A model generated the notes under the pieces. It saw nothing but the letters and a program-made list of their open reading frames with translations, was not told the origin of the DNA and ran no database searches. The position numbers and the translations under genes are program-made. Shown in pieces: positions 39,651 through 51,192 of a DNA stretch of 64,000 nucleotides. This DNA comes from Flaccisagitta enflata (Eukaryota > Chaetognatha > Sagittoidea > Aphragmophora). Each line of letters opens with the position of its first letter. Position 1 is the first letter of the stretch. The stretch is taken from positions 62,558,001 through 62,622,000 of the forward strand of contig OZ231127.1 of the NCBI GenBank assembly GCA_965153355.1. The letters are read 5' to 3'.

Positions 39651-41085
39651 TGTTAGGGCAACATTTTTGAGGTGGCTCAGTTGCTGTCATGGATTGCAAT
39701 CTACTCAGGGGACTGACTTTCAAGTGCACTAGGGTTAAGGGTCTTGGGGTTAAGGGTGGAGGGTCTTGGTTTTATAACATTTTCTTTTTGGCTCAACATG
39801 CAAAATTAACACTTATTCCAATATCAAAGGCAGAGGGGCTTATACCAGCTTGCCTATCTTCTTTTTATCTTCATTATTGGTCTGTCTCGATCTTTTTCTT
39901 TTTTTTTGTCTGTCTCCATCTTTTTCTTATTTTCTGTCTGTCTCTACTTTTTTCTTCATTTCTTACTTGTCTCCATCTCTATCCTCATTTTCTTGCTGTC
40001 TCCATCTCTATCTTTATTTTCTGTCTGATTCCATCTCTTTTTAGAGACAGACAAAAAAGGAGGATTAAGATGGAAGCAGACAGAAAAATAAAGATAGAGA
40101 TGGAGACAGACAGATAAAAACGATAAAGATGGGGACAGACAGAAAATGAGGATAGAGATAGAGACAGACAGAAAATGATTCACATTGAGGTTGAAAGCAT
40201 TGAAGCACACTCCATTGACTTTGATTGGGCCTTTCTTTAACAGAGTGGCTAGAAGCACGGGGATTAAGGGTCTTGGGGTTAAGGGTGGATGATGTGACCC
40301 TGGGTATGAGGGTCTTAGATTTCCTTTTTGGCTCAACTTTCAAAATTCACACTTATTCCAATATCAAAGGCAGAGGAGTTAGTTCCAGCATGCCTGTCTC
40401 ATTTTTATCCCCATTATTGGTCTGTCATTATAGTTTTCCTATTTTCTGTTTGTCTCCCACTTTTTCCTCATTTTCTGATTGTCTCCAGTTTTATCCTCAT
40501 TTTCTGTCTGTCTCCATCACTATCGTAATTTTCTGTCTGTCTCAATCTCTATATGGAGAGAGTAAAAAGATGAAGATTAAGATGGAGACTGACAGAAAAT
40601 AGAAAAAGAGATGGAGACAGACAGATAATAAGGATAAAGATGGAGACAGACAGAAAATGAGGATAAAGATGGAGACAGACAGAAAATGAGGATAGAGATA
40701 GACACAGACAGGAAATGAGGCACATTGAGGCTGAAAGCATTGAAGCACACTCCATTGACTTTGATTGGGCCTATCCTTGGCAGAGTGGCTAGAAGCAATA
40801 GTTAGTAAAGAGACAGTTAAAAAACATTTAGTGAAGGTACAGGTTCTTCAGTCTACTGGGGTTGAGGGTCTTTGAGGCTTAGGGTTGAGTCACTAGATAT
40901 CAAGACTCTTTGACTCAAAGAAAAACTCTGAAAACCCAGCACATTTCACTCTCCAAAGCCTAGCCATTCATGACATCCCAAGATGAGCCCAACAACTTAC
41001 ATAACTGTTGACCCAAAATACCGATTGAGTCACCCAACAAATCTTCTCAGCACTTAAGTGCATTCTAGTAAAGGAGAAACAGGTG

Positions 41086-41285
41086 ACAAGAGGGGCTAGC
41101 GGGGTTGACTTGCATGTTAAGCATGTTTTGGCATTTCCCCAGATCAACACCTCAATTTGACTGTAGGCCCCTTGTAATGCACTTATATATACATATAAGG
41201 CTTCTTAGGAGTAAATCAGAGATCATCCTGGGGTGACAAGTAAAATAGCTTTAACACATTTTTCAACCCCGCTAGCCCCTCTTGT
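41086..41285. mobile_element. 200-bp mite with 23-bp perfect TIRs, copy 1
   Basis: ACAAGAGGGGCTAGCGGGGT plus TGA at 41086-41108 is perfectly inverted at 41263-41285. No coding frame. Confidence 0.88.
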
Positions 41286-42231
41286 TACAGTTCTTCACTT
41301 TATCAGCATACACCTGTGTTCTGGCAACATTTTTGAGGTGGCTCAATTGCTGTCTTGGATGGTAATCTCCTCAGGGCACTGACTTTGGAGTGCCCTGGGG
41401 TCAAGGGTCTTGAGGTTAAGGGTGGAGGATGTGACTCTGGGTATGAGGGTCTTAGTTTGATACAATTTACTTTTTGGCTCAACTTTCAAAATTCACACTT
41501 ATTCCAATATCAAAGGCAGAGGAGTTAGTTCCAGCTTGCCTGTCTTCTTTTCATCCACATTATTGGTCTTTTATTATTGTTTCCTTATTTTCTGTTTGTC
41601 TCCCACTTTTTCCTCATTTTTTGTTTGTCTCCAGTTTTATCCTCATTTTCTGTCTGTCTCCATCTCTATCTTAATTTTCTGTCTGTCTCCATCTCTATAT
41701 GGAGAGAGTAAAAAGATGAAGATTAGGATGGAGACAGACAGAAAATACAAAAAGTGATGGAGACAGACAGATAATAAGGATAAAGATGGAGACAGACAGA
41801 AAATGAGGATAAAGATGGAGACAGACAGAAAATGAGGAGAGATAGACACAGACAGAAAATGAGGCACATTGAGGCTGAAAGCATTGAAGCACACTCCATT
41901 GACTTTGATTGGGCCTATCCTGGGCAGAGTGGCTAGAAGCAATAGTTAGTAAAGAGACAGTTAAAAAAAAAACATTTAGTGAAGGTACAGGTTCTAAGGA
42001 CTACTGGGGTTGAGGGTTTTTGAGGCTCAGGGTTGTCACTAGATATCAAGGCTCTTTGACTCAAAGAGACACTCTGAAAACCCAGCACATTTCACCCTCC
42101 AAAGCCTAGCCATTCAAGACATCCCAAGATGAGCCCCAAAACTTACATGACTGTTGACCCAAAATACCGATTGAGTCACCCAACAAATCTTTTCAGCACT
42201 TAGGTGCATTCTAGTAAAGGAGAAACAGGTG

Positions 42232-42431
42232 ACAAGAGGGGCTAGCGGGGTTGACTTGCATGTTAAGCCTGTTTTGGTCTTTCCCCATATCAACACCTCA
42301 ATTTGACTGTAGGCCCCTTGTAATGTACTTATACATACATAAAGGGCTTCTTAGGAGTAAATCAGAGATCATACTGGGGTGACCAGTAAAATAGCTTTAA
42401 CACATTTTTCAACCCCGCTAGCCCCTCTTGT
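42232..42431. mobile_element. 200-bp GCTAGC mite, copy 2
   Basis: Same 23-bp ends at 42232-42254 and 42409-42431. It sits in the homologous position of the next array unit, so it was copied with the unit and did not insert independently. Confidence 0.88.
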
Positions 42432-43636
42432 TACAGTTCTTCACTTCATCAGAACACACCCATGTTCTGGCAACATTTTTGAGGTGGCTCAATTGCTGTC
42501 TTGGATGGTAATCTCCTCAGGGGACTGAATTTGGAGTGCCCTGGGGTCAAGGGTCTTGAGGTTAAGGGTGGAGGATGTGACCCTGGGTATGAGGGTCTTA
42601 GTTTGATAAGATTTTCTTTTTGGCTCAACTTTCAAAATTCACACTTATTCCAATATCAAAGGCAGAGGAGTTAGTTCTAACTTGCCTGTCTCCTTTTCAT
42701 CCCAATTATTGGTCTGTCATTATCGTTTCCCTATTTTCTGTTTGTCTCTCACTTTTTCCTCATTTTTTGTTTGTCTCCAGCTTTATCCGCATTTTCTGTC
42801 TGTCTCCATCTTCACTTAATTTTCTGTCTGTCTCCATCTCTATATAGAGACAGTAAAAAGATGAAGATTAAGATGGAGTGGGTCAATAGTCATGTCAAAT
42901 GCTGGGCTCATCTTGCGATGTCTTGAATGGCTGGGCTTTGGTGGGTGAAATGTGTTAGGTTTTCAGAGTGTCTCTTTGAGGCAAAGAGCCTTGATATCCA
43001 GTGACTTGAACCTAATTCTCTAAAATCTTCAACCCCAGTGCACCTTGGAATCTGTGCCATCATTAAATCACTTAATCATCATATCGTTTTTTGTCTGTCT
43101 CTTATCTCTATCCTCATTTTTTGTCTGTCTCTATCTCTATCCTCATTTTCTGTCTGTCTCCATCTTTATCCTTATCATCTGTCTTCATCTCTATCTTAGT
43201 TTTCTGTCTGTCTCCATCTTAATCCTAATTTTTTTTGTCTCCATATAGAGATGGAGACGGATAGAAAATAAAGATAGAGATGGAGACAAATAGAAAATGA
43301 GGATTGAGATGGAGACAAACAAAAAAAGAAGTGGAAGACAGACAGAAAATAAAAAAAAGATGGAGACAGACCAATGAGATGGGCAAGCTTGAACTAACTC
43401 TTCTGCCCTTGATATTGGAATTAGTGTAAATTGTGATGGTTGAGCCAAAAAGAAAATGGTTTCAAACCAAGACCCTCATACCCAGGTTCACATCCTCCAC
43501 CCTTAACGCCAAGGCCCTTAACCCCAGTGCACTTCAAAGTCAGTCCCATGAGGAGATAACCATCCAATACAGCAACCGAACCACCTCAAAAATGTTGCCA
43601 GAACATGGGTGTGTTCTGATAAAGTGAAGAACAGCA

Positions 43637-43836
43637 ACAAGGGGGGCTAGCGGGGTTGAAACATGTGTTAAAGCTATTTCACTTGTCACCCCAAGATGAT
43701 CTCTGATTTACTCCTAAGAAGCCCTATATGTATATATAAGTAGATTATAAGGGGTCTCCAGTCAAATTGAAGTGTTGATCTGGGCAAAGACCAAAACAGG
43801 CTTAACATGCAAGTCAACCCCGCTAGCCCCTCTTAT
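43637..43836. mobile_element. 200-bp GCTAGC mite, copy 3 (inverted array half)
   Basis: Same element in the inverted half, again 200 bp. The ends show two substitutions (AAGGGGGG; CTTAT). Confidence 0.85.
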
Positions 43837-44675
43837 CACTTGTTTCTCCTTTAGTAGAATGCACTTAAGTGCTGAGAAAATTTTTTGGGTGACTCAATAG
43901 GTGGAGTGGGTCAACAGTCATGTCAAATGCTGGGCTCATCTTGCGATGTCTTGAATGGCTGGGCTTTGGTGGGTGAAATGTGTTAGGTTTTCAGAGTGTC
44001 TCTTTGAGGCAAAGAGCCTTGATATCCAGCGACTTGACCCTTAGCCTCTAAAACTCTCAACCCCAGTGCACCTTAGAATCTGTACCATCACTTAATCACT
44101 TAATCATCAAATCATTTTTTGTCTGTCTCAATCTCTATTCTCATTTTTTGTCTGTCTCTATCTCTATCCTCATTTTCTGTCTGTCTCCATCTTTATCCTT
44201 ATCATCTGTCTTTCTTCGTCTCTATCATAGTTTTCTGTCTGTCTCCATCTTAATCCTCATTTTTTGTCTGTCTCCATATAGAGATGGAGACAGATAGAAA
44301 ATAAAGATAGAGATGGAGACAGATAGAAAATGAGGATTGAGACGGAGACAAACAAAAAAAGAGGAAAAAATGGGAGACAGACAGAAAATGAAAAAAAGAT
44401 GGAAACAGACCAATGAGATGGGCAAGCTTGAACTAACTCTTCTGCCCTTGATATTGGAATAAGTGTGAGTTGTGATGGACGAGCCAAAAAGAAAATGGTA
44501 TCAAACCAAGACCCTCATACCCAGGTTCACATCCTCCACCCTTAACCCCAAGACCCTTGACCCCAGTGCACTTCAAAGTCAGTCCCATGAGGAGATCACC
44601 ATCCAAAACAGCAACCGAGTCACCTCAAAAATATTGCCAGAACATGGGTGTGTTCTGATAAAGTGAAGAACAGCA

Positions 44676-44875
44676 ACAAGAGGGGCTAGCGGGGTTGAAA
44701 CATGTGTTAAAGCTATTTCACTTGTCACCCCAAGATGATCTCTGATTTACTCCAAATAAGCCCTATATGTATATATAAGTAGATTATAAGGGGTCTACAG
44801 TCAAATTGAGGTGTTGATCTGGGGAAAGACCAAAACAGGCTTAACATGCAAGTCAACCCCGCTAGCCCCTCTTGT
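44676..44875. mobile_element. 200-bp GCTAGC mite, copy 4 (inverted array half)
   Basis: Same element with intact 23-bp ends. Confidence 0.87.
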
Positions 44876-45508
44876 CACTTGTTTCTCCTTTAGTAGAATG
44901 CACCTAAGTGCTGAGAAAATTTGTTGGGTGACTCAATTGGTGTTTTGGGTCATCAGTCATGTCAGTTGCTTGGCTCATCTTGCGATATCTTGAATGGCTT
45001 CAGAGGGGGATAAGTGCTGGGTTTTTAAAATGTCTCTTTGAGGCAAAGAGCCTTGATATCTAGTGACTCAACCCTTAGCCTCCAAGACCCTCAATCCCAG
45101 TGCACCAAAGAACCTATACCATCACTAAATGTTTTTAAAATGGCTCTTTACTAACTACTGCTTCTAGCCACTCTGCTAAGGATAGGCCCAAGTAAAGTCA
45201 ATGGAGTGTGCTTCAATACTTGCAACCCCAATGTGTCTCATTTTCTTTCCATCTCTATCTCTATCCTCATTTTCTATCTGTCTCCATCTTTATCCCTATT
45301 ATCTGTCTGTCTCTATCTCTATATTTTTCATCCATCTGTCTCCATCTTAATCCTCATTTTTTGTTTGTCTCCATATAGGGATGGAGACAGAGAATAAAGA
45401 TAGAGATGGAGACAGACAGAAAACTTGGATAGAGATTGAGACAAATAAAAAATGAGGAAAAAGTGGGAGACAGACAGAAAATAAGAAAAAGATAGAGACA
45501 AACCAAAA

Positions 45509-45750
45509 CACCTTGATCTGGGGGCTGAGAAAAACCCGAGATGAATCTCAATAGCTTAAATTACATGAAAAGCATACTTCTAATTGCCCCAGTGAGATGA
45601 AATTTTACATGAAGAAAGCCGATGGTTTTGCAGAGCTTCAGTTAAAATTTCATCGCACTGGGTTAACTAGAAGTATGCTTTTCATGTAAATTAAACTATT
45701 GAAACATGCTAGATTCATCTCGGGTTTTTCTCAGCCCCCAGATCAAGGTG
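45509..45750. mobile_element. 242-bp foldback mite with perfect 40-bp TIRs
   Basis: CACCTTGATCTGGGGGCTGA...GAGATGAATCT at 45509-45548 is exactly inverted at 45711-45750. CAAAA flanks both sides (45504-45508, 45751-45755), a possible 5-bp target duplication. Inner arms contain CTAGAAGTATGCTTTTCATG as in 15131-15349. Confidence 0.9.
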
Positions 45751-46015
45751 CAAAAATGGGGATAAAAAGGAGACAGACAGAAAATGAGGACAAAGATTGA
45801 GACAGACAGAAAATAAGGATATTGATGGGAACAGACAGAAAACAAGGATAAAGATGGAGACAAACAGAAGATTAGGATGAGGATTGAGACAAACAGAAAA
45901 TAAGGATAAAGATGGATAAAGATGGAGACAAATGAAAAATAAGAATAGAGGGAAAGAGACCTCTGGGCAACAGAGCAACCTAGCCCCTGCCACTTGAACT
46001 CATTATCAGTGCTCA

Positions 46016-46558
46016 TCAGTGCCTGAGACAGAAGGAAAACTTTTTTGAGTCATATGGCAAATGGAAAGAAATCTGATTGTAGTCACCATGGAGACGTCTA
46101 AAAAATATCCAAAGAGCCGCCTGGAAAACTTGGACTTAGCATATTCACCCCTCGGTATTTCACTCCATTTTTTCAGCGGCTCAATAGCGGGAGAATCCTA
46201 CTTGGGTTTTTCTTAAGAAAATCTGCTACAAAATTGAAGAAAAATCGGCTTCCATTCTCCGATCTCCATGGTGGGGACAACGACTTTACCATTCAATAAG
46301 CAGTAGAATCTCGTTCAGGCTGGCAAAGATGCGCAACCATTTAATTCGCCTAAAATCGAGTGCATAAGCAGTTAAATACAGATTAAATTGCTGTCAAATG
46401 GCCTTTCAAAATGGAGGCAAAGTGGAACCTCATTGTATTGGTACACACTACATATCCAACAACAAATGTGCCTTCATTTGGGAATTTTGATACGGGAAGA
46501 AGACAAGACTTAACTGGTGTTTGTACAGAAATGGCGATTCTATATTAGCCCATCAATT
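46016..46558. other. No gene seen; possible pogo-like fragment
   Basis: CAGTAGAATCTCGTTCAGGC near 46305 and AAGTGGAACCTCATTGTATT near 46421 resemble pogo/Tigger ends. Otherwise unrecognised. Confidence 0.4.
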
Positions 46559-46867
46559 ATTTACCCAAAGTCGTAGGAGAGTTCTCTATCAAAGGGATAT
46601 AGCTCAAAATCATGTGTAAAGATGGTCCACAAAAATAATTTAGCCATAGGACCCCTATAAACTATGGCCGCCACCCACCCCATTCCCCATTAAAAAGTAT
46701 AGGAAACCCTGGAGGCCAGAATCCATCCCATACATTTTCTATGGGATATGAGGGGGGTGGCGACCATAGTTTATAGGGGTCCCTTGGCTAGATTTTTTAT
46801 TAGACCATCTTTATACATGATTTTGAGCTATATCCCTTTGATAGAGAGCTTTCCTATGACTTTGGGT
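46559..46867. mobile_element. ~309-bp foldback mite
   Basis: TTACCCAAAGTCGTAGGAGA pairs with TCCTATGACTTTGGGTGA. ATCAAAGGGATATAGCTCAA pairs with TTGAGCTATATCCCTTTGAT. Inner arms GGACCCCTATAAACTATGG and CCATAGTTTATAGGGGTCC. Confidence 0.85.
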
Positions 46868-47270
46868 GAGTTGTTGTTATGCTATTCTATATGCTTCTCT
46901 TTGTCCAACTGAGGTTGGGCGGAAGTGGTATCACAGAACGCAGCAAAGAAATATGCGTAGGTGGTCTGCAGACTTCAAAGAATTCAAATGTTCTAATCAT
47001 TTGATCAATTTAACATTCAAAGAAAATCGCAAAAATAATTTGAATAACGGCTACTAATTAGTAGGCGATAAACGAATTGAAAAAAAAAGAGTCGTCTTAC
47101 CGGCTCCGACGTCATTGTTCATCGTTGTCTTGTCTTTGTTTACAATTTCTATGAATTAATTTCAGTAAATTAATGGCATTTGTCATTTAGTTGAGCACTC
47201 TCTTGATCTCGTATCATATACCGTTTCGTCGTATCAGCCGTCCCAGTTTGTTGTGGTAATTGCCTTTTAC
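46868..47270. other. No gene seen
   Basis: AT-rich unique sequence. Confidence 0.4.
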
Positions 47271-47273
47271 TTC

Positions 47274-47277
47274 GTCG

Positions 47278-47366
<89 letters not shown>

Positions 47367-47455
47367 CTTCTTTTTCTTCTTTTTCTTCTTCTTTTTCTTT
47401 TTCTTCTTTTTCTTCTTTTTCTTCTTCTTTTTCTTTTTCTTCTTTTTCCCTCTCG
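47274..47455. repeat. (GTT)n followed by (TTCTTT)n
   Basis: (GTT)n at 47277-47366, then TTC/TTTTTC repeats to about 47452. Confidence 0.97.
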
Positions 47456-47986
47456 TTACTCTCTTACATGTAATCTTCTTCTCTTCTATATCCCTCTCGT
47501 ACATGTAATCTGACAATTCTTGTGTCCTCTCTAGCACGTGGCTGGTTGTGAGGGTCAGGGTGCGACAAATTTTTTTTGGCTGCCTACAAGCAAAATTTTT
47601 CAAAAGCTGCTGCCTACAAAGAAAACTTGTGATTTAAGAAAGATTTCAATAGATATGAAGTATACAAATATTTACTTGTTTGTTATATCATTTGCATTAC
47701 AACTAATGAGAGAACCCTTGAAAAACAACCTTCAATATTCTATCAAAAATTTTTTTTCGTAAATAAACCTTCATACATTTTTTTTTCTTGCCTACAAAAT
47801 AAGCTAGCTGCCTACAAGCAATGCTTGCGTGCTTGGGCACTTTGTCGTTCCCTGGTGAGGGGGTGGAGGGGGGCGTTGATTTTGTTTGAACTCCTGCCCC
47901 TTTTCCGAGGTTATTTGGCGATCCGCAATTTCCGCATACGACTCGCAGTGCTCGCGTCCTCGGCGCATCTGCAGGGGTTTCAGGGC
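47456..47986. other. No gene seen; short repeat
   Basis: CTGCCTACAAGCAA-like motif occurs at about 47581, 47611 and 47808. No exon recognised. Confidence 0.4.
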
Positions 47987-47994
47987 GTGTCTAG

Positions 47995-50584
47995 TAGGGG
48001 TGGGGATAATGCACCTTAGTCAACGGATCAAGCTGCAGGTGAAGAATATGTGCTAACATGATGAGAATAGATGGTATACCAAGTTTCAGGACCTTTGGAA
48101 CAGTTTCAGCCTAGCCCTCCACCCCCCCCTGCCCCCAGGGCTTCAAAACCCAGAAAAAGCGACTTTTTGCTATTTTAAGCATGTTTTGCCTTCCAAATGT
48201 GTTAAAAAATGATAGAAACTACTAAAATACATTTTAAAATGTGTAACCTGACATGTGATTACCCATTTGGGGTGTGATACAGGATTTTTTATGGGTATAG
48301 TCCCTCCAGAATTACTGCAAAATGATGATTTTTGCCAGTTTTAAGTAATATAGTTATTTTGTGATATCATCTGTTCAAAAATTTATGTTACGTGTTTATG
48401 GCAAGTATGTTGTTAGGGGCAGTCAGTGGGTGGGCAGGGGCAGTATTGCAGGTGGGCTGGGGATGTCTTGTAGGTGGGCAGGGGCTGTTATGCTTAGAAA
48501 TCACAATTTTGGCCAATTTTGCATCATTGTAAATTTTCCTATTATGAACCATTCTAAACCTGACATGTGATTATCCATTTGGGTTATGATGCTAGGTTGC
48601 ATACCACTCACCTTTGGAATCCTTTTCATACCACTCTCAAATATGATCATATTCAGTATAGGAAGCCATTTGTCATTCATGTGACCAAAAATCTTTTCTA
48701 ACCTGCAGTGCTTCCACGCTCAAGGATAAAATCGTGATGATCATGTTTTTTTCTGTTTGTCAGTCTGTCTATCTGTCTGTTTGTCTGTTTATCTATCTCT
48801 CCATCTGTCAGTGTAGCCCTCCATCCATCTGTCTATCTGTCCATCCATCTGCCTGTCTAATCGTGAATCTGTCCATCGATCCTTTCATCTTACCCTTAAT
48901 TCATAATAAATCAACCTTTATCAGCTTTTCTTTGAAATGTTACGCTTGTCGTAGAGACACTTCGGCGACTGACATCTTTACTCAATTTCACAAGATCTGA
49001 CACACGCTGCGCAATTGCTTTTGACGAAATGACTTTCAACTTTGCTTGCTCCACCCACAAAAATTCAATATCTTCTGCAACCTTAGAGTAGCATTAAAAC
49101 GTCTTTGCATTTGCCTTTTAGAAGATTTTCATGATAAAAACATTTCATTGAAAGCTATTCACTACCTTTGTAGCAACATCATGAATAGTGGGTATTCTTG
49201 GTTGTTGAGCCTCCATCTCAGCCCGTTTCATCATGTAAAAGGCTCCAACATCTCTTTTTGTAGGCAGTCAATCATTCATCAGAGGTGCAGGCACACCAAA
49301 TGGTGACTTCTCGTCTTTTGCTCGAGTTGTACATTTTGCAAGAGAAAAAGGCATGAAAAAAAAATGAAACATAAACTAAAACCAGAAATGTATTAAAAAC
49401 ATTTTCAGGTTTTGGATGGAATGAAATTCGCTTTGGATGAAACAACAGCAAAACACATTTTAGCAACATTTTTTAGATTTGATTGCAAAACTGATGTAGT
49501 AATAAAAAGCGTGTCTGCTTTGAGATGTACAATATCATTATTCATTTTTTCATGTTTAAGTTGCTTGCAAAGCGACTCTTTAAGAGAGTGTGCCCATCCA
49601 TCCTAAGGTTGGTTCATAATACAAAATAATACAATGATGCAAAATTGGCCAAATTTGTGATTTTTAAGCATAACAGCCCCTGCCCACCTACAAGACAGCC
49701 CCAGCCCACCTGCATTACTGCCCCTGCCCACCAACAGACTGCCCCTATCAACATACTTGCCATGAACATGTAACATACTACGCGAATCAATAAAAAAGCC
49801 GCACTTTTAAATAGCATTTTATCATATTAAATTTCAAAATATTTATACAAAATCTTAGACCATTTTGAAGATCTCAATGAGATCTTTCATTTGGCTCCAA
49901 TCTGGTATTTCTAGCTTTATTCGTTTAGAAATGGCATAAAAAAGAGTGAAAACATTGTCATTTTCAGTTTTGCAATCCTATTGAAAAATGAGCTTTTCTG
50001 CAAAAGAGAGGTTCACTTTAGCAAGCTCTATCTCCTAAACGGTTTGAGATACAGACCTGGGGTTGGTCTAGAATGAAAGCAAATTCAAAAATCTTCAAAA
50101 TCAGTTGAATAAAAAAACTTTGAATTAATTTTTTGTGTCTCTTCCACTCAACTACAAAAGGGTGCGGCTTTTTTTTTGATTCGCATAGTAAATTTTTGTA
50201 CAGATGATATAACAATATAACTTAAATTACTTAAAACTGGGAAAAATCATCATTTTGCAGTAATTCTGGAGGGTCTATACCCATAAAAAATCCTGTATCA
50301 TACCCCAAATGGGTAATCACAGGTCAGGTTACACATTTTAAAATGTGTTTTAGTATTTTCTATCATTTTTTAACACATTTGGAAGGCAAAACATGCTTAA
50401 AATAGCAAAAAAATTGCTTTTTCTGGGTTTCGAAGCCCTGGGGGCAGGGGGAAGGGGTGGAGGGCTAGGCTGAAACTGTTCCAAAGGTCCTGAAACTTGG
50501 TATACCATCTATTCTCATCATGTTAGCACATATTCTTCACCTGCAGCTTGATCCGTTGACTAAGGTGCATTATCCCCACCCCTA
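47995..50584. mobile_element. 2.59-kb hAT-like foldback element with 8-bp target duplication
   Basis: Ends TAGGGGTGGGGATAATGCAC and inverse GTGCATTATCCCCACCCCTA. Perfect duplication GTGTCTAG at 47987-47994 and 50585-50592. Inverted arms extend over roughly 600 bp on each side (left to about 48560; right from about 49615, interrupted by a nested mite). The middle (48.6-49.6 kb) has no recognisable transposase; it could be captured sequence. Open frames at 49046-49306 and 49412-49606 were not recognised. Confidence 0.88.
49778..50188. mobile_element. 411-bp mariner-like mite nested in the 2.59-kb element's arm
   Basis: CTACGCGAATCAATAAAAAA with GCCGCAC on the left; GTGCGGCTTTTTTTTTGATT then CGCATAG on the right; flanked by TA (49776-49777 and 50189-50190). 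The opposite arm of the host palindrome, near 48385-48395, shows the uninterrupted site. Confidence 0.88.
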
Positions 50585-50592
50585 GTGTCTAG

Positions 50593-51073
50593 TGAAGATG
50601 AAAAATGTGTTTCTTCCTGTGAAACTAGTTTACAGGGTGAACACATAATCAAGAATTTCAACTGTCCCACGAGGAAGTGAGCAAAGTGAGGGAGCGAGCC
50701 CGTGAATGGAACAAGCAAGCGAAGCAAGTGAAGCGAGCGGGGCGAAGCAGAGCGCTGCGGAGCGAGTGAGCGGAGTGAGCTGTGCAAGCGAACAAATGCA
50801 GCGAGCGACCGAGTGACCCGTTAAAGACGCGATTGTCTTGTGACTAGAAACGCCCCCTCAGTGCAAAATAAGCTTCAAAGTTTTTGGATGAGTTATCTCA
50901 AAAGCGCAAAGGATTTCAAAGGATGCGGATGACGTATGACGTGTCTCAAATGCGCAACACTCAATTTTCCGAAAACATATATGTTCCGATGTTTGTCTGA
51001 TGTATTCCAGTTGGAATGGGATGAGAAAACCATGATCCTTGGCTTGACTCTTTTTTTCTGTCCATCGACGGAC

Positions 51074-51076
<3 letters not shown>
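50593..51076. repeat. GCGAGCGAAGC-rich low-complexity stretch; no gene
   Basis: 50680-50815 is a degenerate GAGCGA/AAGCGA/GAGTGA repeat. Flanks are unrecognised. Confidence 0.6.
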
Positions 51077-51155
<79 letters not shown>

Positions 51156-51192
51156 GACAGAGACAGAGAGAGAGACAGAGAGACAGAGAGAA
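51077..51192. repeat. (GA)n with GACAGA end
   Basis: Pure (GA)n at 51078-51146, then GAGACAGA repeats. Confidence 0.97.

Larger units (their letters stand above)
39650..42880 (+). repeat. Forward half of a large tandem/inverted array
   Basis: The anchor CCAATATCAAAGGCAGAGG lies at 39818, 40358, 41504 and 42650, giving steps of 540, 1146 and 1146 bp. Each unit has TTTTCTGTCTGTCTCCATCT repeats (24-30 bp period), a short spacer around CTCTATATGGAGAGAG, and then the reverse complement of those repeats. Two of the units also carry the 200-bp GCTAGC mite. Open frames are repeat artefacts (ICLSPSLS-like). Confidence 0.9.
42881..46015 (-). repeat. Inverted half of the large array
   Basis: Same units in opposite orientation. 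The anchor's reverse complement lies near 43408 and 44448 (step about 1040 bp). The turning point is about 42.88-43.0 kb. The outer part (45.2-46.0 kb) is degraded, holds the 45509-45750 mite, and continues as GGAGACAGACAGAAAAT repeats. Confidence 0.9.

Noticed and set aside
39850-46016. Many 60-126 residue frames rich in CLSPSLS/ICLHLYPHF
   Set aside because: They are the TTTTCTGTCTGTCTCCATCT repeats of the array, open on both strands.
49046-49606. Possible genes inside the 2.59-kb element
   Set aside because: No recognisable domain, start context or splice sites; noted only as candidate captured sequence.
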